From Phascolarctobacterium_B sp045598345 (GTDB lineage: Bacteria > Bacillota > Negativicutes > Acidaminococcales > Acidaminococcaceae): a DNA stretch of 21,104 bases. The notes beneath the pieces were generated by a model. The model ran no database searches. It saw nothing but the letters and a program-made list of their open reading frames with translations, and had not been told where the DNA came from. Below are positions 13,765 through 21,069 of the stretch, piece by piece. Where the stretch lies: positions 1 through 21,104 of the forward strand of contig JAZLLX010000010.1 of assembly GCA_045598345.1 (NCBI GenBank), written 5' to 3'. The first letter of the stretch is position 1. Every line of letters starts with the position of its first letter. The position numbers were made by a program, and so were the translations under genes.

Positions 13765-15752
13765 GTTTACGCTTTGCACTTGTGGGCAACCAGAACTGTG
13801 GCAAGACCACCCTCTTTAACAACTTGACCGGCAGCAATCAGCATGTGGGTAATTTCCCCGGCGTTACGGTGCAGATGAAGGAAGGTGTACTGAGCAAAAA
13901 CAAAGACATTACCTGTATAGATTTGCCCGGCATTTATTCCCTCTCCCCCTATTCCAACGAGGAAACCGTCACCCGTGATTTGCTGCTTTATGATAAACCT
14001 GATGTCATCATCAATGTGGTTGATGTCACCAGCATTGAACGGAGTTTGTATTTGACCCTGCAATGTATTGAACTGCATATTCCCATGATTGTGGCTTTGA
14101 ATATGATGGACGAACTGACCGCCAGCGGCGGCACTGTGGATGTGAAGGCCTTGGAAGATGCCCTCACCGTACCCGTGGTGGCAATTTCCGCCGTCAAAGG
14201 TGAAGGTGTCCACGAACTTATGACAAGGGCAATGGAAGTTGCACGGACACGGCAGTTGCCCAGCCGCTATGATTTCTGTACCGGAGCAGTCCATGTGGCA
14301 GTCCATGCGGTGGCACATCTTGTGGAAGCCAAAGCGGCGGACAAAAAATTGCCCCTCCGTTTTATCGCCACCAAATTGGTGGAAGGGGACGAAATTAAGG
14401 GTTTGGAACTTTCCCCCAACGAAAGGGATATTATTAACCATTTCACGGAAGAAATGGAACACGCCTTAGGCACGGACAAAGAGGCGGCGCTGGCGGATAT
14501 GCGTTACAGTTATATTGACGGGCTCTGCCAAAAAGCGGTTCACAAACCCGTCCACACGGATGCCCAACTCCGCTCTTTGAAAATTGACAATATCTTAACT
14601 CATAAATATTTTGCCCTGCCCATTTTTGTGGCAATCATGGCAACTATCTTTTGGCTGACCTTTGATATTATTGGCAATAATTTAAGTACCTGTTTTGAAG
14701 AGTTTTTGCATCTTCTCACCGCCGGCATCGCCAATACTTTAACCGCTTTGAAAGTTTCCGAAGGGCTCCGTTCCCTCATTGTGGACGGCATCTGCAACGG
14801 CATTACCAGCGTTTTGTGTTTTCTGCCCACCATTCTGATTTTGTTCTTCTTCCTTTCCTTATTGGAAGACAGCGGCTATATGGCAAGGGTGGCCTTCGTA
14901 CTGGACAAGGCACTGAGAAAAGTGGGCTTGAGCGGTGCCAGTTTTATACCCATGCTCATCGGCTTCGGTTGCAGTGTCCCCGCCATTATGGCGACACGCA
15001 CTTTGGCATCCGAACAGGACAGAAAACTCACCATTGTGCTGACCCCCTTTATGAGTTGCAGCGCCAAACTGCCCGTGTACGGAATCTTTATCGCCGCCCT
15101 CTTCCCGAATAACGGCGGACTGGTTATGACCAGCATTTATCTCTTGGGCATCAGCGTAGCCATTTTAAGCGGCATACTTTTACGCCACACGGTTTTCCAC
15201 GGCAAACCCGTGCCCTTCCTTATGGAACTGCCCGCCTACCGTATTCCCACAGGCAGAAATGTGGTGCTGCACATTTGGTCAAAAGCGAAGGATTTTCTCT
15301 ATCGTGCCTTCACCATTATCTTTCTGGCAAGTATGCTAATTTGGTTTTTGCAGAACTTCAACACCCATTTCTTTATGGTGGAAAATGCGGAAGAAAGCAT
15401 TTTGGCAATGATTGGCAAATACCTTGCACCCCTCTTTGCCCCATTGGGTTTCGGCAACTGGCAGGCAAGCACCGCTCTTGTTACAGGTTTGAGTGCCAAA
15501 GAAATTATCATTTCCACATTGAGTGTACTTACAAACAGCGTTCAGGGAATGCCGGACTTGACCGCCCTCTTCCCCACCCCAGCCGCCGCTTACAGTTTCC
15601 TCGTCTTCTGCCTGCTCTACCCGCCCTGCTTTGCGGCCTTGGCAACAATAAAAAAAGAGTTGAACAGTTGGGGCGCCATGTTCGCAATCCTCACCTACCA
15701 ACTCATCGTTGCATGGATAGTTGCATTTATGATATTTAGGATTATAGGGTAA
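13761..15752 (+). CDS. feoB: Ferrous iron transporter B
   Basis: 663-aa inner-membrane Fe(II) uptake protein with an N-terminal G domain: G1 GNQNCGKTT (residues 9-17), switch region VGNFPGVT, G3 DLPG near 54, G4 NMMD (114-117) and SAVKGEG as G5. A helical spacer follows, then a membrane domain from about residue 290 with two repeated gate regions. Candidate iron-path cysteines are C404 (GFGCSVPAIMATRTL) and C433 (PFMSCSAKLPVYG), and the second gate has the TGLSAKEIIISTL motif. Length fits the short Firmicutes form without a C-terminal FeoC-like domain. A heptamer repeat array begins 4 bp after the stop codon; no strong terminator was found. Confidence 0.96.
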   Translation: MSLRFALVGNQNCGKTTLFNNLTGSNQHVGNFPGVTVQMKEGVLSKNKDITCIDLPGIYSLSPYSNEETVTRDLLLYDKPDVIINVVDVTSIERSLYLTLQCIELHIPMIVALNMMDELTASGGTVDVKALEDALTVPVVAISAVKGEGVHELMTRAMEVARTRQLPSRYDFCTGAVHVAVHAVAHLVEAKAADKKLPLRFIATKLVEGDEIKGLELSPNERDIINHFTEEMEHALGTDKEAALADMRYSYIDGLCQKAVHKPVHTDAQLRSLKIDNILTHKYFALPIFVAIMATIFWLTFDIIGNNLSTCFEEFLHLLTAGIANTLTALKVSEGLRSLIVDGICNGITSVLCFLPTILILFFFLSLLEDSGYMARVAFVLDKALRKVGLSGASFIPMLIGFGCSVPAIMATRTLASEQDRKLTIVLTPFMSCSAKLPVYGIFIAALFPNNGGLVMTSIYLLGISVAILSGILLRHTVFHGKPVPFLMELPAYRIPTGRNVVLHIWSKAKDFLYRAFTIIFLASMLIWFLQNFNTHFFMVENAEESILAMIGKYLAPLFAPLGFGNWQASTALVTGLSAKEIIISTLSVLTNSVQGMPDLTALFPTPAAAYSFLVFCLLYPPCFAALATIKKELNSWGAMFAILTYQLIVAWIVAFMIFRIIG

Positions 15753-15756
15753 TTCA

Positions 15757-15826
15757 GGTTTCAGGGATTAGGGGTTAGGGATTAGGGATTAGGTTATAGG
15801 ATAAAGGAATTAGGATTCAGGGAAAG
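15757..15826. repeat. 7-bp-period degenerate array (10 units) directly behind feoB
   Basis: Ten consecutive heptamers all beginning GG: GGTTTCA, GGGATTA, GGGGTTA, GGGATTA, GGGATTA, GGTTATA, GGATAAA, GGAATTA, GGATTCA, GGGAAAG. The register holds for 70 bp while the words drift. It starts 4 bp after the feoB stop codon and runs into a GTCCGC...TGCGAACT hairpin module. Confidence 0.85.
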
Positions 15827-15899
15827 TCCGCATAATGCGAACTTAAGGCCCCTTGGTGAAGGGGCTGTCGCTTTTAGGAACGTGGTTGCGACTGGGGGT
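15826..15899 (+). repeat. Hairpin module joined to the AGGAACGTGG block
   Basis: GTCCGC, 5 bp, GCGAACT is followed by a hairpin (GCCCCTT against AAGGGGC, 15848-15865). Bases 15861-15899 then match 39 positions of the 70-bp block at 530-599 (inverted) and 16192-16224. The join shows one module's hairpin fused to another module's tail. Confidence 0.6.
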
Positions 15900-15917
15900 T
15901 GAAAACTCCGCACCATA

Positions 15918-15931
15918 ATTCACAATTCACA
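15918..15931. repeat. Short 7-bp-period array (2 units)
   Basis: ATTCACA twice in tandem, ending 5 bp before the TTACC end of the inverted 20-mer at 15937-15956. Only two units, so weaker than the other arrays. Confidence 0.45.
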
Positions 15932-15936
15932 ATGAT

Positions 15937-15956
15937 GGTAAGATGTTCCTGTGATT
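15937..15956 (-). repeat. 20-mer repeat, triplet type ATC (inverted)
   Basis: Left end of the 192-bp unit. Reverse complement reads AATCACAGGAACATCTTACC, identical to the copy at 16109-16128. Confidence 0.8.
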
Positions 15957-16108
15957 GAAATAAAAAAAAAGTCCGCTGATTGCGAACTATATTTTCCCGC
16001 CCAGGCGTGGGCGGGGTGGCAATCGTTAGGAACATAAGTAGATTGACGGGGTGGGTCGCTCTCTGCGACTGAAGAACTAAACTTAAACATAATGCTGACT
16101 ATTGCTAT

Positions 16109-16128
16109 AATCACAGGAACATCTTACC
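16109..16128 (+). repeat. 20-mer repeat, triplet type ATC
   Basis: Right end of the 192-bp unit. A four-unit heptamer array begins 5 bp beyond it. Confidence 0.8.
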
Positions 16129-16133
16129 GAAAC

Positions 16134-16161
16134 TTATAACTTTTAACTTATAACTTCTAAC
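16134..16161. repeat. 7-bp-period degenerate array (4 units)
   Basis: TTATAAC, TTTTAAC, TTATAAC, TTCTAAC in register, between the 20-mer at 16109-16128 and the 70-bp hairpin block. Confidence 0.75.
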
Positions 16162-16166
16162 TACAA

Positions 16167-16236
16167 TAGCCCCCGCCTTTGCGGGGGCTGGCGCTTTTAG
16201 GAACGTGGTTGCGACTGGGGGTGCGGATTACGCAGA
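16167..16236 (+). repeat. 70-bp interspersed block with GC hairpin, copy 2
   Basis: Inverted copy of 530-599 with three differences in 70 positions. One difference falls in the hairpin loop and none disrupts the 9-bp stem (AGCCCCCGC against GCGGGGGCT). Confidence 0.75.
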
Positions 16237-16347
16237 GAACTTTATCACTGTTTGCCGACATTGTGCAAAGCCACGCTTTGCCCGGGTGCGGAACCTTGCC
16301 TACGGCAAGAACCCGTCCCCCTACAAACCCTGCCAACTTTCTGCTCT

Positions 16348-16367
16348 AATCACAGGAACATTTTACC
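16348..16367 (+). repeat. 20-mer repeat, triplet type ATT
   Basis: Reads AATCACAGGAACATTTTACC, identical to 625-644 and in the same orientation. A heptamer array (CTTTAAG, CTTTAAG, TTTTTAT) begins 4 bp beyond. Confidence 0.8.
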
Positions 16368-16369
16368 AC

Positions 16370-16428
16370 AACTTTAAGCTTTAAGTTTTTATCTTTTCAT
16401 TAGCGTCAGCGTAATCGCTCACCCCGCC
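16370..16428 (+). repeat. 59-bp interspersed block, copy 2
   Basis: Direct copy of 172-230 with four mismatches. Here it directly follows a complete 20-mer, whereas the copy at 172 follows an unrelated GCATTCCT segment. Confidence 0.7.
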
Positions 16429-16481
16429 GGTCCACGTTCCAGTATCGGCCCTCCCATCCCAAAAGGAAGGGGTAATTCCAT

Positions 16482-16509
16482 CCCTAATTCCTTTATCCTT
16501 TACCCTAAC
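16482..16509. repeat. 7-bp-period array running into the autotransporter terminator
   Basis: CCCTAAT, TCCTTTA, TCCTTTA, CCCTAAC in register. It contains one arm (16483-16499) of a perfect 17-bp inverted repeat whose other arm lies in the array behind feoB (15798-15814). Confidence 0.65.
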
Positions 16510-16540
16510 AAAAAAGCGGCTCACGCCGCTTTTTTGTTAG
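16505..16540. terminator. Terminator hairpin of the autotransporter gene
   Basis: Perfect 16-bp stem with a four-base loop: CTAACAAAAAAGCGGC, TCAC, then the exact complement. The autotransporter stop codon lies inside one arm, and the T-run is part of the stem, so the structure reads the same on both strands. Confidence 0.85.
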
Positions 16541-19500
16541 AATATAAAGTTCGCATTAAAGTTCCACTTGTTGTCCCTTACGCTCTTGCCTTTGCTGTAA
16601 CGGTATCCTAATTCAAAGAACATCTTTTCATAGTCCGCTGTGAGGGCGGCTTTTACAAAGTATTGTCCTCTGTCCACTACGTCAAAGCCGATGCTGTTGT
16701 ATGCTCCGCCGTAGCCAAATTCCTGGGTGCTGTGCCTGTTGCCAAAGTTCCATTCATAGCCCCCTTCCAAGATACTGCCTAATTTCCATCCTTCTGTGGT
16801 GATTAAATGGCTGTGGAAGGAGAGTCCTACGGGTACGGTTACGAGGTTCTGGTTATCTACTTTTGTTGTTGCCCCCAAACTGTTGCTGAAATCCCTGTTC
16901 TGCAATCTTGTGTATCTTGCTCCGGCAAAGGGTACTATTTTGCATGCTTTGCTTAAATATATTTCCCTTTCCAGTTTCATGCCTACGGTATAGGCATTAC
17001 TTTTGGGTTTGGATGTTACTTCATCCGTTATTCCTGTTGTGTGTTGGGTTATGTCATTTTTGTTGTAGGTGTAGCCCATGTCCGTTGTCAGGGCGTATTT
17101 CCCCATGTCCTGTCTGTGGTACACGCTGATGCCATAATATTTGGCTTCGTTTTTGGTGCTGTTGCTTATTTGGGAAGAATTGGCATTGCCGTCCGCATAG
17201 GTTATGGCTAATCCGCCAAAGGACTTTTTGCCGCTCCACAAGTCCGCCCCCACTGTTACACCGTTTAATTGAATAGTGCTGTTTTGGGTCAGTGACCCTG
17301 CTTTCAGTCCGTCTATTTTCTGTTTGCTGTGGATGTAACTTGCCCACACTTGTTTGTCATATACTTTGTCTTTGTATTCGGTGGGCATTACTTCGCTTGC
17401 CAATCCTGTTTCCACTACTTCCGCCCGCATTGATACACTGTCATTCACATCTGCTGACACTCCCCTTAATCCTGCATCCTGATTCCTGTTTCCTAATATC
17501 CCCCTTGCTCCTACACCCACATTGGTGCTGATATTCCCTGCCACTTGGTTCACCATTGTTGCCGCCCCTTTTTGGGCTCCTGCCAGGACGCTGGCGCTTG
17601 CCATGCTGTTAATGGCATTGGCGGTGTATGCTTCCCCTGCATCGCCATAAGCGGTGTCAAAGTAATCGGTAACTTTTTCCGCCCAATCCATCAGGGGTGT
17701 GCCGTCTGCGTTTTCCAAGAGTTTGCCCAAATCTGTGTTTTCGGGTATGGCGCTTTTGAAAACAATGGAATAAACATTACCAGCCACTACAAAACTTTTG
17801 GCTTTAACATTTCTGCCCTTGTCATCTTCGCCAAGAATATTGCTCAATGCCCATCCCTCAAAAGTATCAGCAATGGCATCACCGCTAACAATTTTGAATG
17901 TTTTGCCTTTTTCCGCTCCGTTTAAGAATAGTTTTGCTTCAGGTTCAACATTAATTGTATTCGTTACTTGTAAAGGTGCGTCCCCGCCTTCTGTTACGGT
18001 CAGGGTGGTGGTGCTGCCGTTGGCAAAAGTCGCTTTGGGCAAACTTAAATTTCCGTCCACTTTGACATTACCGACAAAATTAACTGTTCCGCTGTTTGTG
18101 CTTGAAATCTTGAATGATGCAAATGTACCGTCACCTAAATTAAGTTTTGCATTATTGCCTATTTGAACTTCTTTTTTGATATTCTCTGCCGCAATGTCCA
18201 AACTAACATTTTCGCCCAAGATAATTTTGCTGTTGATTTCATCATAAGCCGTAACCTTGCCTTTGGTAATATTGAGTTTTGCATTGTCGTCTGTAACATT
18301 AATCTTGCCGAAGGAAAATTCTGTAGTGTCCGTACTTCCTGTAACGGTCAAGGTGTTAGTGCCGAGATTAAGTTCATCCGCCATAATGGTTTGCGTGGTT
18401 GTCATATCACTGTTGATATTCACAGTGCCGCCTGCAACGAAAGCATTGCTTGTAGTAACAGTCAAATTCAAAGTCCCCGCATTTACAACAAGCACTTCCC
18501 CTAAAGTACTGCCATTTACGTTTAATGTTTTTCCTTCGCCTATATCTATTTCATTCACTGCCAGTTTGGCGGAGTCCACAGCTATAATAATTCCCAAAAT
18601 GCCCAAAGTACCACCATTTATTTTGGTGTTCAGGGTTTGGTATGTGTCGTTGCCGATGTTCACAATGCCTGTGTTGTTCAGTTCTGAGATGTCCAAATAA
18701 GCTATATACGCCACCGTCAATTCCCCGTTATTGTTGAAAGTGCCGCTGCCACTCAGGGTACTGTTCACTTCAGTTGTACCATTAAAGTTCACCGTACCGC
18801 TGGTATTGATTAGAGGACTGCTTAATTTTGTTACGTTATTGAAGTTCACCGTACCCCCGTTGTTGGTTACATCACCGCTTATTTGAGCTACATTGTTGAA
18901 ATTCACAATGCCGCTTTCATTAGTTACAGGACTACCTATCTGAGTTACATTGTCGAAGTTCACCATACCCCCGTTGTTGTTTACAATATGGCCTCCCCAA
19001 TTTTTGATTTCACTAATGTTTTTGAAGTTAAGTACATCACCGGTACTTGCTACCATTATGCCACTTTTATCGCCACCGTCAAATTTATGCCCGTTTCCTT
19101 CTATAGTCAGTTCCCGGGGTGTGTCTACTTCAGTCCTTGTCAATATTCCCAAACCATTTGGAAGATCAATAGCGCCCTTCAACTGCTCTGTGTAATCCCC
19201 TGTCAAGCTGAAGACGGTCACGTTACCGGGTTGATATGTGCCATCCGGGGATGTGTTACGGACAATCTGCCACAGTTCCCCGCCATTTTCCTTGATAATG
19301 GCAAGATAGCCAAATTTATTCGCTCCACTATCCTCTTTTGCCTGGCTGAAAGTGAATCTGTGGTTATCCCCGCTGAATACAACCGCCGTATTACCTACAA
19401 CAACATCATTGCCCGTACTTTTTGCATATTGTACAACTTTCGTTGTTCCCAATTCCCATTGAGATAATGTGCCATCCGCTGTGGCAGTTACTGTGCCTAA

Positions 19501-20889
19501 CTTCAATGTAGTTCCCGTTACTTTGTCGGCATCAATAAGTTCCACACTGGGGTTGGCGGTCAAATTGGCACTGAAATTATAGGTTGCACCATTCACATTC
19601 AGTTCCGTCAGTCCCTGAATTTTGGCGTTGTTGAAGGAATAGTCCCCGTCTAATATCAGTTTTCCGCCTATAATTTTAGCGGTTTCTGCAAAATTGTTGT
19701 TTGCATTGATTTGCACCGTACCGCTGTTGTTTATCGTTCCTGTAATATCACATACGTAAGTATAATCACCGCTTACATGATTAAATGTAACTGTACCGCT
19801 GTTCGTCATTTCCCCGTCGAGGTCACTGCCATTGATGTTCAAAGTGCCGCTGTTGTTGATAGTTCTTTCAAGGGTAATATCAGCACCGATATTCAAAGTT
19901 CCGCTGTTGGTAATGCTTTCCATTTTCCCGGTCATATTATGAACATCAGTTCCGTTATACAAATTTAATGTTCCCTTGTTCACCAAAGGCACCTGAATAT
20001 TATCCATTGTGGCACTGTATCCGTAATCAGTGCCTGCACTGCCAGTACAAGCCGTTATCAATGTACCTGCACCTGAAGCATATCCCTTAATGTTGATTCC
20101 AATATTCTCCACTCTTCCTGGGTCATTTAAGGTCAGATTAGTCCCGCCGGCAAGATATACTTCCGTATTATTAAGATTTTGTGATGATGATGTTACATCA
20201 TTCATTACAATCACTTTGCCATTAGTGATTTTTTTGGTCAATGTCTTTGAAGCCGTATCATCACCACTTGTTAATGTTACTTTATTATTTTCGGCAATAT
20301 TAGTTTCTGCCACGCCCAATTTGCCAACTGCAAGCGTACTGTCACCTCGCAAATTTAAAGTGCCTAAACCTGCAAAAGTTTGAGAAGTATAATCACCACC
20401 GTCCAAATTCAGTTCCGCCCCGCTCTGAATTTCCGTTGTGCCAGCCCCTGTCAATGTCTGCATGGTAACACTGCCCTGAATATTCATTGTGCCATTGTTA
20501 GCCACATCCGTAGTATTACCGCTGAAAGTAACATTGTCCAAAGTCAATGTTCCGCCACTAACTACATTCAACGCTGTTCCAAAATTGCTTACAGTTCCAT
20601 TCTCCATTGTTATAGTATGAGTATCAGCAACTGTAATGCCATCATTTGTTGGCGTGCCACCTGACAAAGTATATTCGCACATAGACACTGTTTTACCGGT
20701 AGCACCGGTGGTTGCTGCTTCTGTCATACTTTCATCACCTGTAAACGAATATGAATCATTATTAGGCGATTCAATATAATCCTTTACTCCATCGGCAAAA
20801 GCCAAAGACGGCACCCCGCCAGCCAGCACCCCCGCCATCACCGCACAAGCAAGTAAAGATTTAGTTGAGTTCTCTCTGTTCTTCTTCAT
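16537..20889 (-). CDS. Large autotransporter (type Va-like) with repeat-rich passenger
   Basis: 1450-aa outer-membrane protein. The N-terminus MKKNRENSTKSLLACAVMAGVLAGGVPSLAFADG is a signal peptide with likely cleavage near residue 32. The passenger (to about residue 1100) is rich in N, T, G and V, with many NSGTLNI/GTVNF-type strands expected to stack into a right-handed beta-helix. Four 19-aa repeats of the form G-x-VNFNNVTQI lie at about 641-716. The last 275 or so residues (from about 1175) look like an autotransporter beta-barrel with alternating aromatic and polar strands, ending in a terminal phenylalanine (NFNANFIF). CGGAG about 8 bp before the ATG supports the start. It is a single-gene unit with repeat mosaics on both sides. 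Adhesin or surface-layer-like roles are typical, but nothing here fixes the ligand. Confidence 0.9.
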   Translation of the reverse strand: MKKNRENSTKSLLACAVMAGVLAGGVPSLAFADGVKDYIESPNNDSYSFTGDESMTEAATTGATGKTVSMCEYTLSGGTPTNDGITVADTHTITMENGTVSNFGTALNVVSGGTLTLDNVTFSGNTTDVANNGTMNIQGSVTMQTLTGAGTTEIQSGAELNLDGGDYTSQTFAGLGTLNLRGDSTLAVGKLGVAETNIAENNKVTLTSGDDTASKTLTKKITNGKVIVMNDVTSSSQNLNNTEVYLAGGTNLTLNDPGRVENIGINIKGYASGAGTLITACTGSAGTDYGYSATMDNIQVPLVNKGTLNLYNGTDVHNMTGKMESITNSGTLNIGADITLERTINNSGTLNINGSDLDGEMTNSGTVTFNHVSGDYTYVCDITGTINNSGTVQINANNNFAETAKIIGGKLILDGDYSFNNAKIQGLTELNVNGATYNFSANLTANPSVELIDADKVTGTTLKLGTVTATADGTLSQWELGTTKVVQYAKSTGNDVVVGNTAVVFSGDNHRFTFSQAKEDSGANKFGYLAIIKENGGELWQIVRNTSPDGTYQPGNVTVFSLTGDYTEQLKGAIDLPNGLGILTRTEVDTPRELTIEGNGHKFDGGDKSGIMVASTGDVLNFKNISEIKNWGGHIVNNNGGMVNFDNVTQIGSPVTNESGIVNFNNVAQISGDVTNNGGTVNFNNVTKLSSPLINTSGTVNFNGTTEVNSTLSGSGTFNNNGELTVAYIAYLDISELNNTGIVNIGNDTYQTLNTKINGGTLGILGIIIAVDSAKLAVNEIDIGEGKTLNVNGSTLGEVLVVNAGTLNLTVTTSNAFVAGGTVNINSDMTTTQTIMADELNLGTNTLTVTGSTDTTEFSFGKINVTDDNAKLNITKGKVTAYDEINSKIILGENVSLDIAAENIKKEVQIGNNAKLNLGDGTFASFKISSTNSGTVNFVGNVKVDGNLSLPKATFANGSTTTLTVTEGGDAPLQVTNTINVEPEAKLFLNGAEKGKTFKIVSGDAIADTFEGWALSNILGEDDKGRNVKAKSFVVAGNVYSIVFKSAIPENTDLGKLLENADGTPLMDWAEKVTDYFDTAYGDAGEAYTANAINSMASASVLAGAQKGAATMVNQVAGNISTNVGVGARGILGNRNQDAGLRGVSADVNDSVSMRAEVVETGLASEVMPTEYKDKVYDKQVWASYIHSKQKIDGLKAGSLTQNSTIQLNGVTVGADLWSGKKSFGGLAITYADGNANSSQISNSTKNEAKYYGISVYHRQDMGKYALTTDMGYTYNKNDITQHTTGITDEVTSKPKSNAYTVGMKLEREIYLSKACKIVPFAGARYTRLQNRDFSNSLGATTKVDNQNLVTVPVGLSFHSHLITTEGWKLGSILEGGYEWNFGNRHSTQEFGYGGAYNSIGFDVVDRGQYFVKAALTADYEKMFFELGYRYSKGKSVRDNKWNFNANFIF
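18741..18969 (-). repeat. In-gene 57-bp repeats encoding 19-aa passenger units
   Basis: Four tandem units beginning GMVNFDNVTQI, GIVNFNNVAQI, GTVNFNNVTKL and GTVNFNGTTEV (the last about 18 aa). DNA identity between units is moderate, so they are older duplications rather than a freshly expanded array. They probably form successive beta-helix coils. Confidence 0.7.
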
Positions 20890-20909
20890 AATGCATCTCC
20901 GGGAATTGA

Positions 20910-20941
20910 ATTAGTAATGAGTAATTAGTAATGAGTAATTA
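20910..20941. repeat. 7-bp-period array in the autotransporter leader
   Basis: ATTAGTA, ATGAGTA, ATTAGTA, ATGAGTA, then ATTA: a 14-bp unit repeated twice, itself made of two related heptamers. It lies 21 bp upstream of the start codon and probably within the mRNA leader. Confidence 0.75.
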
Positions 20942-21033
20942 TGGACAATTTTCGCCTTCGGCGCAAATTCCCGATTATATTTTATAAAGTCCGCACAATG
21001 CTGACTCTCGTCCCCCCCTAAAGGGGCAAAAGT

Positions 21034-21061
21034 AAATGAAAAGTTAAAAATTAAAAATGAA
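21034..21061. repeat. 7-bp-period degenerate array (4 units)
   Basis: AAATGAA, AAGTTAA, AAATTAA, AAATGAA, ending 8 bp before the TTACC end of the inverted 20-mer at 21070-21089. A-rich composition makes chance periodicity more likely here than at the GC-mixed arrays. Confidence 0.55.
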
Positions 21062-21069
21062 AAATTACG

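Larger units (their letters stand above)
15937..16128. repeat. MITE-like 192-bp unit with perfect 20-bp terminal inverted repeats
   Basis: Bases 15937-15956 and 16109-16128 are perfect inverted complements over 20 bp, both carrying the ATC triplet type of the family 20-mer. Inside are a poly-A run, GTCCGC, 5 bp, GCGAACT, and a hairpin with a 7-bp stem (15996-16015). An AGGAAC word and a GGTCGCTCTCTGCGACT hairpin-like segment follow. No open frame of note and no obvious target-site duplication. A non-autonomous mobile element is the simplest reading. Confidence 0.6.
15753..16504. other. Gene-free repeat mosaic between feoB and the autotransporter
   Basis: No coding sequence is supported in these 750 bases. 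The region consists of heptamer arrays, three copies of the 20-mer, a 192-bp unit with 20-bp terminal inverted repeats, hairpins at 15848-15865, 15996-16015 and 16168-16189, and second copies of blocks found in 1-710. A 17-bp perfect inverted repeat links 15798-15814 with 16483-16499, near the outer edges of the zone. Confidence 0.8.

Noticed and set aside
15764..15791. Telomere-like TTAGGG repeat
   Set aside because: The resemblance comes from a heptamer GGGATTA, not a hexamer, and the array drifts to other GG-starting words. It is an internal intergenic repeat, not a replicon end.
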